DNA of 64,000 nt from Nocardioides sp. JQ2195 (GTDB taxonomy: Bacteria; Actinomycetota; Actinomycetes; Propionibacteriales; Nocardioidaceae): NCBI RefSeq assembly GCF_012272695.1, contig NZ_CP050902.1:2108001-2172000 (forward strand), written 5' to 3'. Position 1 is the first letter of the stretch. Each line of letters begins with the position of its first letter. The notes under the pieces were generated by a model. The model searched no databases. It was not told where the DNA came from and saw nothing but the letters and a program-made list of their open reading frames with translations. Made by a program: the position numbers and the translations under genes. Shown here piece by piece: positions 42,484-51,800 of this stretch.

Positions 42484-44865
42484 TCAATTCAATGTCACAT
42501 CGTTCTGAACGCGACGTCCATCCTCGATCAAACCCAACAACTTGCTCGGCCCCACGGGAGTACTATCTAACTGCACTCCGAACGGACTCAATGCGTCGGT
42601 AATAGCATTCAAAACTGCTGCCGGCGTTGCGATAGTGCCAGCTTCGCCTAGACCCTTGAACCCACCATGCCCGCCGGGAGCAGGAGTCTCAATGTGACCC
42701 ACGACGATGTCAGGCACCTCCATCGAGGACGGATACAGGTAGTCAAGAAGACTCGCCGACATCAGGACACCGTCCTCATTATAGGAGTGCTCTTCCAACA
42801 GGGCGTCACCAATACCCTGCGCGATGGCACCCGCAACCTGGCCCTCCACCACCATCGGGTTAAGCATGACTCCGCAATCCTCTACGGAGACCACCTTTTC
42901 GACGTGAACCTTCCCGGTATCGATATCCACTTCGACTACTGCCGCTACACAGCCGTTGCTGTAGCTGCCGTCCGGAGCTGCGGAGCTTGATACCGACAAT
43001 GCCCCTTCGTCTAGGTTAACGATCGAAGATCCACCACCAAAGTGCACATAGGCAGAGATCTCGGCGATGGATTTGCTTTGCGACGGAGCCCCCCGCACAA
43101 AGGCTTTACCTCGCGATATCTCTATGTCTTCAGCACTCGCCTCTAGCATGTCCGCAGCGAGAGCCCTCAGACGTCCCTTCATCTCAGCTGCCGCGCGGCC
43201 AATGGTTGCGCCGCCGATGAGTGCGCTCCGACTGGCGTACGTCCCACCTGAATATGGGGTACTTTTCGTGTCGCCCTGAATAATGCGGATATCCTCAATT
43301 CGCGCCCCCAAACCATCTGCTGCCAGTTGGGCAAAAGTAGTCTCGTGGCTCTGACCCTGAGAATGCAGGCCAGTCATTACGTAAATGGAGCCATCTACTT
43401 GAATGGAAATGGACGCGGTATCATAGTATTTTCCTGGGTAACCCAACTCGTTCCCGATCCGCGCTCCAAACCCAGTAGGTTCGACATACGGACTGACTCC
43501 TACACCGACATACCGTCCCCGCTGCCGTTGTTCAACTTGACGGTCACGAATCCCGACGTAATCGACCATGGCCGTGGCCATTTCCAACGCTCGGCGGTAA
43601 CTTCCTCCATCGTAACGAGGACCGATCACCGAATTGTAAGGCTCATCCGGAATGCAATTCTGAAGACGTAATTCGATTGGATCGCGACCAATGGTCCTTG
43701 CCACCTTATCAACGAGAAGTTCCCGGACTGTTTGGCCAGCGGTCCAACCAACTCCACGGTAAACGCCGAGGGGCGCCTTGTTGGTCAGGACGGCATCGGC
43801 GACATAACTTGCCGCCGCAATGTCGTAGGTTCCGGTCATACAGTTCACCGCGCCGAGTGATTCGTGGTGCGCCTGGAAAGGTGGCATCGAGTAGGCACCG
43901 GAATCACTGAGAGTCTTGGCTCGCATTCCAAGAAATTTGCCGTCAGGTGCCACGGCAATTTCCATTTCCATGTCCATCTCCTTGGCGTGCGAACTCGCGG
44001 CCAAGTTTTCGTAGCGGTCTTCAATCCATTTGACCGGCCGGCCTATCAACCGAGAAACCGCTGGAATAACGACATCCTCGGGATACACACTGGCCTTGAG
44101 GCCAAAGGCGCCTCCCACCGCGGGCACCAAGATCTCGAGTCTAGTCTCTGCCAAGCCCAAGGGCCCGGCGATGAGCGCCCGGAGTAAATGCGGCATCTGT
44201 GTGGAATTCCAGATTCGCATGGTGGAGGTGCCCTGGTCCCAATCAGCTATGACACCACGCGTCTCCAATGGAAGCGCTCCAACCCGACCATGATGAAATG
44301 AGATTCCGACAACGTGCTCCGCTTCAGAGAAGGCCTGTTCGACATCTCCTCCTCCGGTTCGTTCAATATGGGAGATATGGTTGTCGCCCATAGCTTCGTC
44401 CAGCACCTCAGCACCCGGCATAATCCCCAACTTGGCGCTTGAGATCGCGGTGAGTTCCTCATACTCAACTTCGACGAGTTCACATGCGTCCTCCGCAATG
44501 TAGCGAGAACTGGCAACCACGACGGCGACAGCTTCACCAACGAAGCGAACCTTGCCATCAGCCAACACGGCTCGCGCCATTGACTTCACCTCAGGGCGCG
44601 GGCCGATCGCATGGATCGGACCGACGCCGGCGAGATCCTCCAGGGTGAAAACCCCTACGACTCCCGGCACCTGCTGAGCTGCTTCCACGTCGATACTGAG
44701 CAAGCGTGCGTGAGCCAGGGGGCTGCGCACAAATGCGGCGTGCAACATTCTGGGCAACTCAACGTCATCCAGAAAGCGCGCCTGGCCCCGCATTAGGCGC
44801 GGATCCTCTGAACGCGCTACTCGCGCGCCCACATACCTCCCTGCGGAAATGTCTTTGTCCGTCAT
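42484..44865 (-). CDS. Molybdenum hydroxylase large (molybdopterin-binding) subunit, xanthine dehydrogenase/CoxL family
   Basis: 793 aa. N-terminal GRYVGARVARSEDPRLMRGQ starts the ammonia-lyase-like a/b hammerhead domain. PAVGGAFGLKASVYPEDVV (near 249-267) and GGHGGFKGLGEAGTIATPAAVLNAI (catalytic Glu near residue 745) surround the Mo site. At residues 368-374 the active-site loop reads VYRGVGW, where form II CoxL-like enzymes have AYRGAGR and true CO dehydrogenases AYxCSFR. It is therefore a CoxL-like hydroxylase, not a CO dehydrogenase. It is the last of three overlapping genes (ATGA with the Fe-S gene). Expected chemistry: water-derived hydroxylation of a heteroaromatic or aldehyde carbon, with electrons passing through the [2Fe-2S] and FAD subunits. 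Confidence 0.93.
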   Translation of the reverse strand: MTDKDISAGRYVGARVARSEDPRLMRGQARFLDDVELPRMLHAAFVRSPLAHARLLSIDVEAAQQVPGVVGVFTLEDLAGVGPIHAIGPRPEVKSMARAVLADGKVRFVGEAVAVVVASSRYIAEDACELVEVEYEELTAISSAKLGIMPGAEVLDEAMGDNHISHIERTGGGDVEQAFSEAEHVVGISFHHGRVGALPLETRGVIADWDQGTSTMRIWNSTQMPHLLRALIAGPLGLAETRLEILVPAVGGAFGLKASVYPEDVVIPAVSRLIGRPVKWIEDRYENLAASSHAKEMDMEMEIAVAPDGKFLGMRAKTLSDSGAYSMPPFQAHHESLGAVNCMTGTYDIAAASYVADAVLTNKAPLGVYRGVGWTAGQTVRELLVDKVARTIGRDPIELRLQNCIPDEPYNSVIGPRYDGGSYRRALEMATAMVDYVGIRDRQVEQRQRGRYVGVGVSPYVEPTGFGARIGNELGYPGKYYDTASISIQVDGSIYVMTGLHSQGQSHETTFAQLAADGLGARIEDIRIIQGDTKSTPYSGGTYASRSALIGGATIGRAAAEMKGRLRALAADMLEASAEDIEISRGKAFVRGAPSQSKSIAEISAYVHFGGGSSIVNLDEGALSVSSSAAPDGSYSNGCVAAVVEVDIDTGKVHVEKVVSVEDCGVMLNPMVVEGQVAGAIAQGIGDALLEEHSYNEDGVLMSASLLDYLYPSSMEVPDIVVGHIETPAPGGHGGFKGLGEAGTIATPAAVLNAITDALSPFGVQLDSTPVGPSKLLGLIEDGRRVQNDVTLN

Positions 44866-45365
44866 TCGCCTTCCCCTTCCCCGCTACGCAGACGACAGGC
44901 CGCGTCCTTTACCGCTGCGACAATGCCCACATATCCGGTGCATCGGCACACGTTTCCTGACAAGAAATCACGAATCTCATGTTCGGTGGGATCATTGTTC
45001 TCGGCAAGCAGTGCCTCGGTTGCCATCAAGAAGCCTGGAGTGCAGAACCCGCACTGGAGTCCGTGGCAGCGACGAAACGACTCCTGGATCGGATGTAGTT
45101 CATCGTCACTCGCTAGCCCTTCGACGGTCCGGATCTCCTTGCCTTGGACCTGAACCGCGAATGTTGTGCACGAGCGAGCAATCTTCTCGTCGATGACAAC
45201 GGTGCACGCGCCACAAACGCCCTGCTCGCATCCCACGTGCGTTCCAAAAAGTCCGAGTTCATGACGCAGGAAGTCGCTAAGCAACATGCGAGCCGGAACC
45301 TGAGCCGACTTGAGTTCACCATTAACGATCACGTTCACGCGGTGGAGTTGCTGCTCGCTCGTCAT
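44862..45365 (-). CDS. Molybdenum hydroxylase [2Fe-2S] subunit
   Basis: 167 aa. It has both iron-sulfur motifs of the small subunit: the plant-type ferredoxin cluster HVGCEQGVCGACTVVIDEK plus a later Cys (ARSCTTF), and the helical-domain cluster LQCGFCTPGFLMAT with NVCRCTGYVGIV. It transfers electrons from the molybdopterin subunit to the FAD subunit. It overlaps both partners by ATGA, giving the order FAD, Fe-S, Mo subunits in transcription order. Confidence 0.95.
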   Translation of the reverse strand: MTSEQQLHRVNVIVNGELKSAQVPARMLLSDFLRHELGLFGTHVGCEQGVCGACTVVIDEKIARSCTTFAVQVQGKEIRTVEGLASDDELHPIQESFRRCHGLQCGFCTPGFLMATEALLAENNDPTEHEIRDFLSGNVCRCTGYVGIVAAVKDAACRLRSGEGEGE

Positions 45366-46255
45366 GCCATATCTCCTAGCATCGATGGGAACCCCGCACA
45401 GTCGGCAAGTGAACGACGAACCAACGTGCCGGTCACCTTCCTTCGAAACTCAGATGATCCGTGACTGTCGTCGGGCGGCCGAATGACACTGCGCACTTCT
45501 GCCTCAGCACTCGCGTGCGCTTGAACATCGTCGAGGCGCGCGCCTAGCAACAGGGCCTCTGCGGAGTGCACACGCAATGGAACTTCGCCAGCACCCATTA
45601 CCGAGATTCGTGCAGAAGAAATTCGCTGCTCCTCATCCAGATCAATGACCACGGCCGCGCCGACGATCGCAAAATCACCATGGCGGCGAGCTATCTCGTG
45701 GAACGCTGTCCGTCGGAGTCTGACGTCAGGAGCATGCGGGACATGGATCTCCGTGAGCATCTCATCGGACTGCAAAGCGGTCGTGAAATATGATCTGAAG
45801 AAGGATTCCGCCGAAAGTCGCCGCTCGCTCCGCGGCCCAAGGATAACCATTTCTGCATCCAACGCGAGCCAAACTGCAGGCAACTCGGCCGCAGGATCTG
45901 CATGCACCGTGCTGCCGCACAACGTGCCCCAGTTTCGAATCGCTTCGTGACCGACCCACTTCAACGCCTGACCGATCAAGGGCGACGCACCGTGCACCTG
46001 AGATGACCGCAGGGCGTCACTATGCCGCACGCTGAACCCAAATCGGAGACCCGAATCATCCATCACAATCTTGTCTGAATTCGGAACTTGGCAAATATCG
46101 ATCAGCGCGGTCGGACGGGCGAGTCTAAAATTCATGAGCGGCACTAGGCTCTGCCCGCCAGCGATGATCTTCGCATCGTCGCCTTCAGCGGCTAGAAGCT
46201 CCAAGGCGTCCGCTGCCGACCGAGCGACATGATAGGTGAAAGATTGAGGCTTCAT
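45362..46255 (-). CDS. Molybdenum hydroxylase FAD-binding subunit (CoxM-like)
   Basis: 297 aa from ATG 46253-46255 (MKPQSFTYHVARSAADAL); 24 further in-frame codons upstream are not family-like. FAD-binding motifs: KIIAGGQSLVPLMNFRLARP and NWGTLCGSTVHADPAAELPA, then the C-terminal CO-dehydrogenase flavoprotein domain with FHEIARRHGDFAIVGAAVVI. It passes electrons from the Fe-S subunit to an acceptor. It begins 43 bp after the ABC permease gene, so the hydroxylase is probably cotranscribed with the importer. Confidence 0.92.
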   Translation of the reverse strand: MKPQSFTYHVARSAADALELLAAEGDDAKIIAGGQSLVPLMNFRLARPTALIDICQVPNSDKIVMDDSGLRFGFSVRHSDALRSSQVHGASPLIGQALKWVGHEAIRNWGTLCGSTVHADPAAELPAVWLALDAEMVILGPRSERRLSAESFFRSYFTTALQSDEMLTEIHVPHAPDVRLRRTAFHEIARRHGDFAIVGAAVVIDLDEEQRISSARISVMGAGEVPLRVHSAEALLLGARLDDVQAHASAEAEVRSVIRPPDDSHGSSEFRRKVTGTLVRRSLADCAGFPSMLGDMA

Positions 46256-46298
46256 GACGGTCTCGATTCTTGGAGATTTTCTGATTTTAGCGGCTGCT

Positions 46299-47276
46299 TC
46301 ATCGCGAATCTCGCCGCGCTCGGGCATCGATCCCCACGGCGAGTAGGAGAATCAGTCCGAACATGAAGCGCTGGAAAACAATATCCACACCCAGCAAGTT
46401 GAAACCGTTCTGGATGAGTGCCAGAACGAAGACGCCTACGACAGTCCGCCAGATTGCACCCGCTCCCCCGAGTATGGAAGTCCCACCAATCACGACGGCG
46501 GCAATCGCATCCAGGACAAGGTCATTTCCTCCCGCGTTAGCTTGGCCAGTGCCGACGCGGGATGCGGCGATGACTCCAGCCAGCCCGGCAAGGGCACCAC
46601 CAACGACGTAGGTAGTGGTTCGCAACGCGTTGACTCGCAGACCGGACAGCCTCGCGGCTTCTTCATTCCCGCCGACTGCATACAAATAGCGACCCCACGT
46701 CATGCGGTGCAAGGCCAGACTTAGAAGGATGACGACGAGAGCGAAGGCGACAACGGCATAAGAGACCCCGAAGATCTGGCCCTGTCCGAGCGTTGTGAAC
46801 CGTTCATCATCTACGCGGATCAACGTTCCATCCGAGATCACCAGCGCAATGCCTGTGATGATCACACTCGAGGCCAAGGTTGCAATCAGCGCATTGATGC
46901 GACCAACTGTCGTGAGCATGCCGTTGACCAACCCCACAACGGCGCCGCATAGAACTCCGGCCAGTAGACCCGACACAATATCGACCTCGAGTGCGACCGT
47001 CGCAGCGATGACACCCGCCAATCCGAAGGTCGCACCGGCTGACAAGTCGAACCCGCCTGCAATGAACACAAGCGTCGCACCGCAAGCTAGGATCCCAAGC
47101 GGCGCCGATTGATCAGCGATATTGAGCAGATTCCTCTGCGTGAAAAAGGCCGGCGAACTGAGAGCCAATGCGATGAATAGTGTGATGAGGGTAAACACAA
47201 TTCCGAAATCGCGCAGCGGAGCCAACCGGAACCAGCGCTGAGCACCTTGAGTTGGGATATCGATGGCAGCATTCAT
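46299..47276 (-). CDS. ABC transporter permease, ribose/nucleoside-type (RbsC family)
   Basis: 325 aa with 8-10 hydrophobic helices. Family landmarks: NLLNIADQSAPLGILACGATLVFIAGGFDLSAGATFGL near residues 50-87, GRYLYAVGGNEEAARLSGLRV (the EAA-like loop contacting the ATPase) near 194-214, and VIGGTSILGGAGAIWRTVVG. It forms the membrane channel with the ATPase encoded just upstream (ATGA overlap). No second permease gene is present, so it probably acts as a homodimer. Confidence 0.92.
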   Translation of the reverse strand: MNAAIDIPTQGAQRWFRLAPLRDFGIVFTLITLFIALALSSPAFFTQRNLLNIADQSAPLGILACGATLVFIAGGFDLSAGATFGLAGVIAATVALEVDIVSGLLAGVLCGAVVGLVNGMLTTVGRINALIATLASSVIITGIALVISDGTLIRVDDERFTTLGQGQIFGVSYAVVAFALVVILLSLALHRMTWGRYLYAVGGNEEAARLSGLRVNALRTTTYVVGGALAGLAGVIAASRVGTGQANAGGNDLVLDAIAAVVIGGTSILGGAGAIWRTVVGVFVLALIQNGFNLLGVDIVFQRFMFGLILLLAVGIDARARRDSR

Positions 47277-48853
47277 GAGGTTTCCTCATAGATCATGTGA
47301 TTGTCCTGGACATGCAGGTTCGCGATGGGTGGTGACACTCGGGGGATCGCACCCAAGGCGGCCTGCACAACCCGGGTCTCTGTAAGGTTCTCTCCGGCGA
47401 GCTCTTCGACGATGCGGCCCCTTCTCAGCACGAGAACCCGATGCGCCAAACCGACTACCTCTTCGTGTTCCGACGAAACAAGAACAACCGCCACTCCTTG
47501 GGCTGCGATGTCGGTGATCAGTTGGTGAATGGCCGCTTTGGCCCCAACGTCCACCCCTCGTGTTGGCTCATCAATAAGTAGAACTTTGGCACCAAAGGCT
47601 AGCCATTTGGCGAACAGCACTTTCTGCTGATTTCCACCGGACAAGGCGAGCACGGGTGCCTCGCTGTCAAGCGTGCGAATGTCGAGCCGCCCATGGAGTT
47701 GATCGGTCGTCCACATTTCCTTTCGTTTGGAAACAAAGCCAAAGGGGCTGTGCCGACGGAGACTCGCCAAGGTGATGTTGTTCCGGATCGACTGCCCCAT
47801 GATCAGGCCTTGGTCCTTGCGACTTTCGGGGATCATGCCAATCCCTCGCTTCGTAGCCCCCCGAGGGTGGGTCATGCGCGCTGCGACTCCGTCGACTTCG
47901 ATGGTTCCTCGAGCTCGCTCAGCACCGAATATCCCTCGCAAGACCTCGGTCCGACCCGATCCCATCAGGCCAGCCAACCCGACGATCTCACCAGCCCTAA
48001 CATCAAAGGACACGTCCTCGAAAGCGCCAGAGCGAGTTAGCCCGTGGACCGACAAAAGGCATCGCGCGGAATCGGGTACGTGTCGCTTATCAGGCATAGA
48101 GAGGTCGACATTTTTCCCGATCATCGAAGACACCAACGAGGCCGGAGTCTCCAACGCAGCTGAAGTCGTCCGGATGTGCCTGCCATCCTTGAGCACGACG
48201 ATGGTGTCAGCCAGTCCGAGCACGTCCTCGAGGAAATGAGAGACGAAGACGATCGAGGTCCCCTGGCTGGTGAGCCGACGCACTATCGTGAAAAGTCCTT
48301 GAGCCTCTTCACGAGTGAGGGCTGCAGTAGGCTCATCCATGACGATGATCCGGGCGTCCCTCGCAAGAGCTCGTAGGATCTCGACCTTCTGCTGATCAGC
48401 AACTCGGAGATTCCCAGCCAGGTCGTCTGGATCAAGGTCGAATCCCACGCTATGCCGCAGCTCTTCAAATCGTCGCCGGTTGCCTCGGTCAAGGATGAAT
48501 CCTTTACCTCGAGACTCGAACCCGAGAAAAACATTGTCGACAACGCTCATCTCTGGAACTAGGGCGAGTTCCTGCGCCACCAATGCAACCCCGTGACTCA
48601 GTGCATCCCGGGGCGATCCCAGAGTGACCTCAACGCCATCTACCAGTATCCGTCCGGAGTCCGGACGATGGACGCCAGCGATTATCTTGCCCAGAGTGGA
48701 TTTACCTGCACCATTTTCGCCAACGAGGGCGACCACAGTCCCTGACGGTATAGCGATGTCAATTCCGCTTACCGCCTGCACGCCTCCAAATCGTTTCGCC
48801 ACACCCTCAAGGCGCATGAGCGGAAGGCGCGTATCTCTACTCTCCGGAAGCAT
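47273..48853 (-). CDS. ABC transporter ATPase with two nucleotide-binding domains (RbsA/MglA type)
   Basis: 526 aa from ATG 48851-48853; an alternative ATG at 48815-48817 starts right at the domain (MRLEGVAKRFGG). Domain 1: Walker A VGENGAGKSTLGK, Walker B RIIVMDEPTAALTREEA. Domain 2 has degenerate Walker A GLMGSGRTEVLRG, signature LALSGGNQQKVLFAKWL and Walker B VLLIDEPTRGVDVGAK. This double layout belongs to sugar/autoinducer/nucleoside importers. The 5' end overlaps the hydantoinase gene by 17 nt. Both domains are intact, so the importer should be functional. Confidence 0.92.
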   Translation of the reverse strand: MLPESRDTRLPLMRLEGVAKRFGGVQAVSGIDIAIPSGTVVALVGENGAGKSTLGKIIAGVHRPDSGRILVDGVEVTLGSPRDALSHGVALVAQELALVPEMSVVDNVFLGFESRGKGFILDRGNRRRFEELRHSVGFDLDPDDLAGNLRVADQQKVEILRALARDARIIVMDEPTAALTREEAQGLFTIVRRLTSQGTSIVFVSHFLEDVLGLADTIVVLKDGRHIRTTSAALETPASLVSSMIGKNVDLSMPDKRHVPDSARCLLSVHGLTRSGAFEDVSFDVRAGEIVGLAGLMGSGRTEVLRGIFGAERARGTIEVDGVAARMTHPRGATKRGIGMIPESRKDQGLIMGQSIRNNITLASLRRHSPFGFVSKRKEMWTTDQLHGRLDIRTLDSEAPVLALSGGNQQKVLFAKWLAFGAKVLLIDEPTRGVDVGAKAAIHQLITDIAAQGVAVVLVSSEHEEVVGLAHRVLVLRRGRIVEELAGENLTETRVVQAALGAIPRVSPPIANLHVQDNHMIYEETS

Positions 48854-51800
48854 TGCGCTCGGCAATTTCGGTAAGAGGAGCCGACCGAGTGGTTCGTGGT
48901 GTCGTGTCAATGGTGCCGTCGGGGTTGACGATGACGCCGTAGATGCTTGCGGCCCTGTTCTTCGAGATGTATCCCTCGACGACGTCGTGACGGACCTGTT
49001 CGGGGTCGCGTTGGTGTGGCGATCCGTAGCCTCCGCCAGCACTGGACTTAGAGATGAGTCGCTCCCCTGGTGACAGGACCAGGTGCGCGTAGCCACTCAC
49101 CTGCTTCTCTTGTCCGTCCGTGTCACGAACCCCTGCCCAGCCAGCAGCGCCGGGCAGCCCATCACGTGCACCTCCCGCCGGGAACACCGTGTTGTCCGTG
49201 GTCACCGAACATTCCATCGAGGTGTCGACGGGGGTGAATTCCACCAGGACAGAGTTACTCCCCCGGAATTGGCCGGCGCCCTCGGTATCAGGAAGCAGCC
49301 GTGAAGTCTCGATGCGCATCGGACGGAGTATTTCTGCCAACTCGATGCTTTCCCATGCGTTCATGCCTGCGCAGCCCCCGGCGTAGGAGAGCCAGCCGTC
49401 GGCCCATGGGTTTCCGGGGCCGCCGGTAGCTCCAAGGCACGGCATGTCAACGAAGGGGGTGTCATGACGTGGATCGGTTCCCGACACGATGGCGTTCGAT
49501 GGGGACAAGCATGCTCCAGAGGCGGCCATACCGGAACCGTCAGCCAACTCGGCGATGGCCTGTTGCACAGCGCTCATGATCCGTTCCGGGATCCCGGTGG
49601 TCGCTGATGAGCAGCTGACCGGGTGCCGTGGGATTCCCGCGACACAGTTTTCGCGCAGGGTGATGTCAAGTCGACGGAAGCTGCCGCCATTCGTGGGGAC
49701 GCCGGGACCGATGCTGTTGAATACGCCCATCATCGCGCCGGTGAGGGCGGTGGCTTCAGTGGTGTTGACTCCGGCGGGGACACAGTCGGGGTTCTCGGTG
49801 AGGTCGATCGCGATCATTCCTTCACCGGATCGCACCTCGACCTTGGCGTTGATGGGAACGCCGGCTTCCAGTCCGGGGACTGGCAACGGGTCGTATGCAG
49901 TGTTCCCGCTCGCCTTCCCAGCAGGCAACGCCCTGATCGCCCGATCCATCCTGTCCTCGCTGTAGTCGAACCACGCATCGACGTACTCCTCCAGGACGTC
50001 CCAGCCATATTCCTCGCCGAGTCCGAGCAGTTCGCGCTCAGCGGTACGCACCGCACCCATCATGGCCAGATAGTCGCCCCACCACATCTCGGGTGCTCGC
50101 AGTCGCAGCCGGCACATCCTCAACACGTCGTCGACGCGGTTGTACCTGTCCTCGACCTTCACGCAATCGAAGATCAGTGCACCCTCGTTGTAGACGTCAC
50201 GCGCAACCGAATTGTAGGTAGTTGGGATGGCGTTACCGCAGTCTGCCAGGTGAGCCTTGACCACGACAGTGAACCGGTGGATCCCATCCGCGTCGATGAC
50301 CGGGGCGATGAGGGAATGATCGGCCGCATGCGAGTTCCCGGCGTACGGTGAATTGTGGAGAAAGACGTCGCCGGCGTGAAGCTCGGGGTGCAGTTCCTTC
50401 ATCCGTTGTGCACTCAGGTCGGGACCGGCGAGCACATGGATGGGAAGACTCTCGGCCGCAGCAAGGAGTTCGTCACCACCCGTGACCAAACAACAGGAAA
50501 AGTCGCGACCAGTGTTGATCAACCCCGATCGTGCTGTCCTGAAGAGCGTGTTCTGCATCGATCTCACCACGGCCTGCATTCGGTTGGTGAGGACAGCAAG
50601 TTGGGCAGGATCTGAGGCGACCGAAACCGTTTTGCGATCACCTTGATCGGCGGCCTGGTTGGGAGGTGTCAGGACAAGGCTCCCTGAGTCTCCTCGGGTC
50701 ACCGTTGCACCGGGGTCGATCACCACGGTGGTGAACGGGGATTCCACGACCGCTGGGCCGCGGAATACCTCGTCGACAGGCATCGACTCGAGCCGGTAAA
50801 CCTCAGCCTCCACGTAACCAGTCTCCGGGAAATACATGAGACGACGAATCCCGGAAGTCGCATTGCCAGGGTTCCTCGGAACCCGCCCAACGCTGTCCTC
50901 ACGAAGTCGACAGCGCACGACCGCGCGGATACCAATCACCTCAATCTCGGCCTCCTCCTGGTTGACCGAGAAAACGTCGAGATGAAGGGCATGGAAATCG
51001 TCGCGGAACGACTGCAGATCGTTCTCGTTCTCGATCCGATCACCGGCAAGAGGAACCTGCAACTCCCAGACCTGCTGCGGATAGTTTGCCTCCAGCGCGA
51101 ACTCAATGTGAACTGACTCATCGGCTGTTCCCACCGTGCTGGCGAACTGTCGGCACCGGCCCTCGAGCTCGGCCAGAGCAGCGTTCGCGCTCTCAAAGTC
51201 GAACACTCCCGTGTTCGTGATCAGGGTCATGGCGTACTCAGCCTTCAGGTCACTCATCAGCGCCCCGGCCGCACTCAGCGTCGCACCCGTCTCAGGGATG
51301 ACCACACGTTCAGCGCCGAGTCGTGCAGCAATAGCCACAGAGTTCAAACCCGCGCCACCGCCCCCACCGACCAGCACTGCCTTGGCGGGATCAACTCCCT
51401 GGTTCAGAGTGATCTCCTCGATGGCCGTAACCATCCCCTCAGTGACCAGCGTCATGATGGCTGAGGCAGCGTCCTCGACACTCAGCCCCAAAGGCGATGC
51501 GACATGTTCCTCAATCGCCACCCGAGCCGCATCGATGTCGAGCTTCATCTTCCCACCCAAGAAGTACGCCGGGTCGATGTAGCCAAGGACAAGGCTCGCG
51601 TCAGTAACGGTGGGCTGCGTACCTCCGCGACCATAAGCAACCGGTCCCGGCTTCGCACCCGCACTCTGGGGCCCCACCCGGAGCAGCCCACCCTCGTCAA
51701 CCCAGGCGATACTGCCGCCGCCGGCCCCCACGCTCTTCACATCAACACTGGGAAACCCAGTCATGTGTCCGAAGAACGGCTCGCCGATCCACGTCTCACT

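Noticed and set aside
42484..46255. Carbon monoxide dehydrogenase (coxMSL)
   Set aside because: Subunit order and families fit, but the AYxCSFR active-site loop with the Cu-binding Cys is missing (VYRGVGW instead), so true CO oxidation is unlikely.
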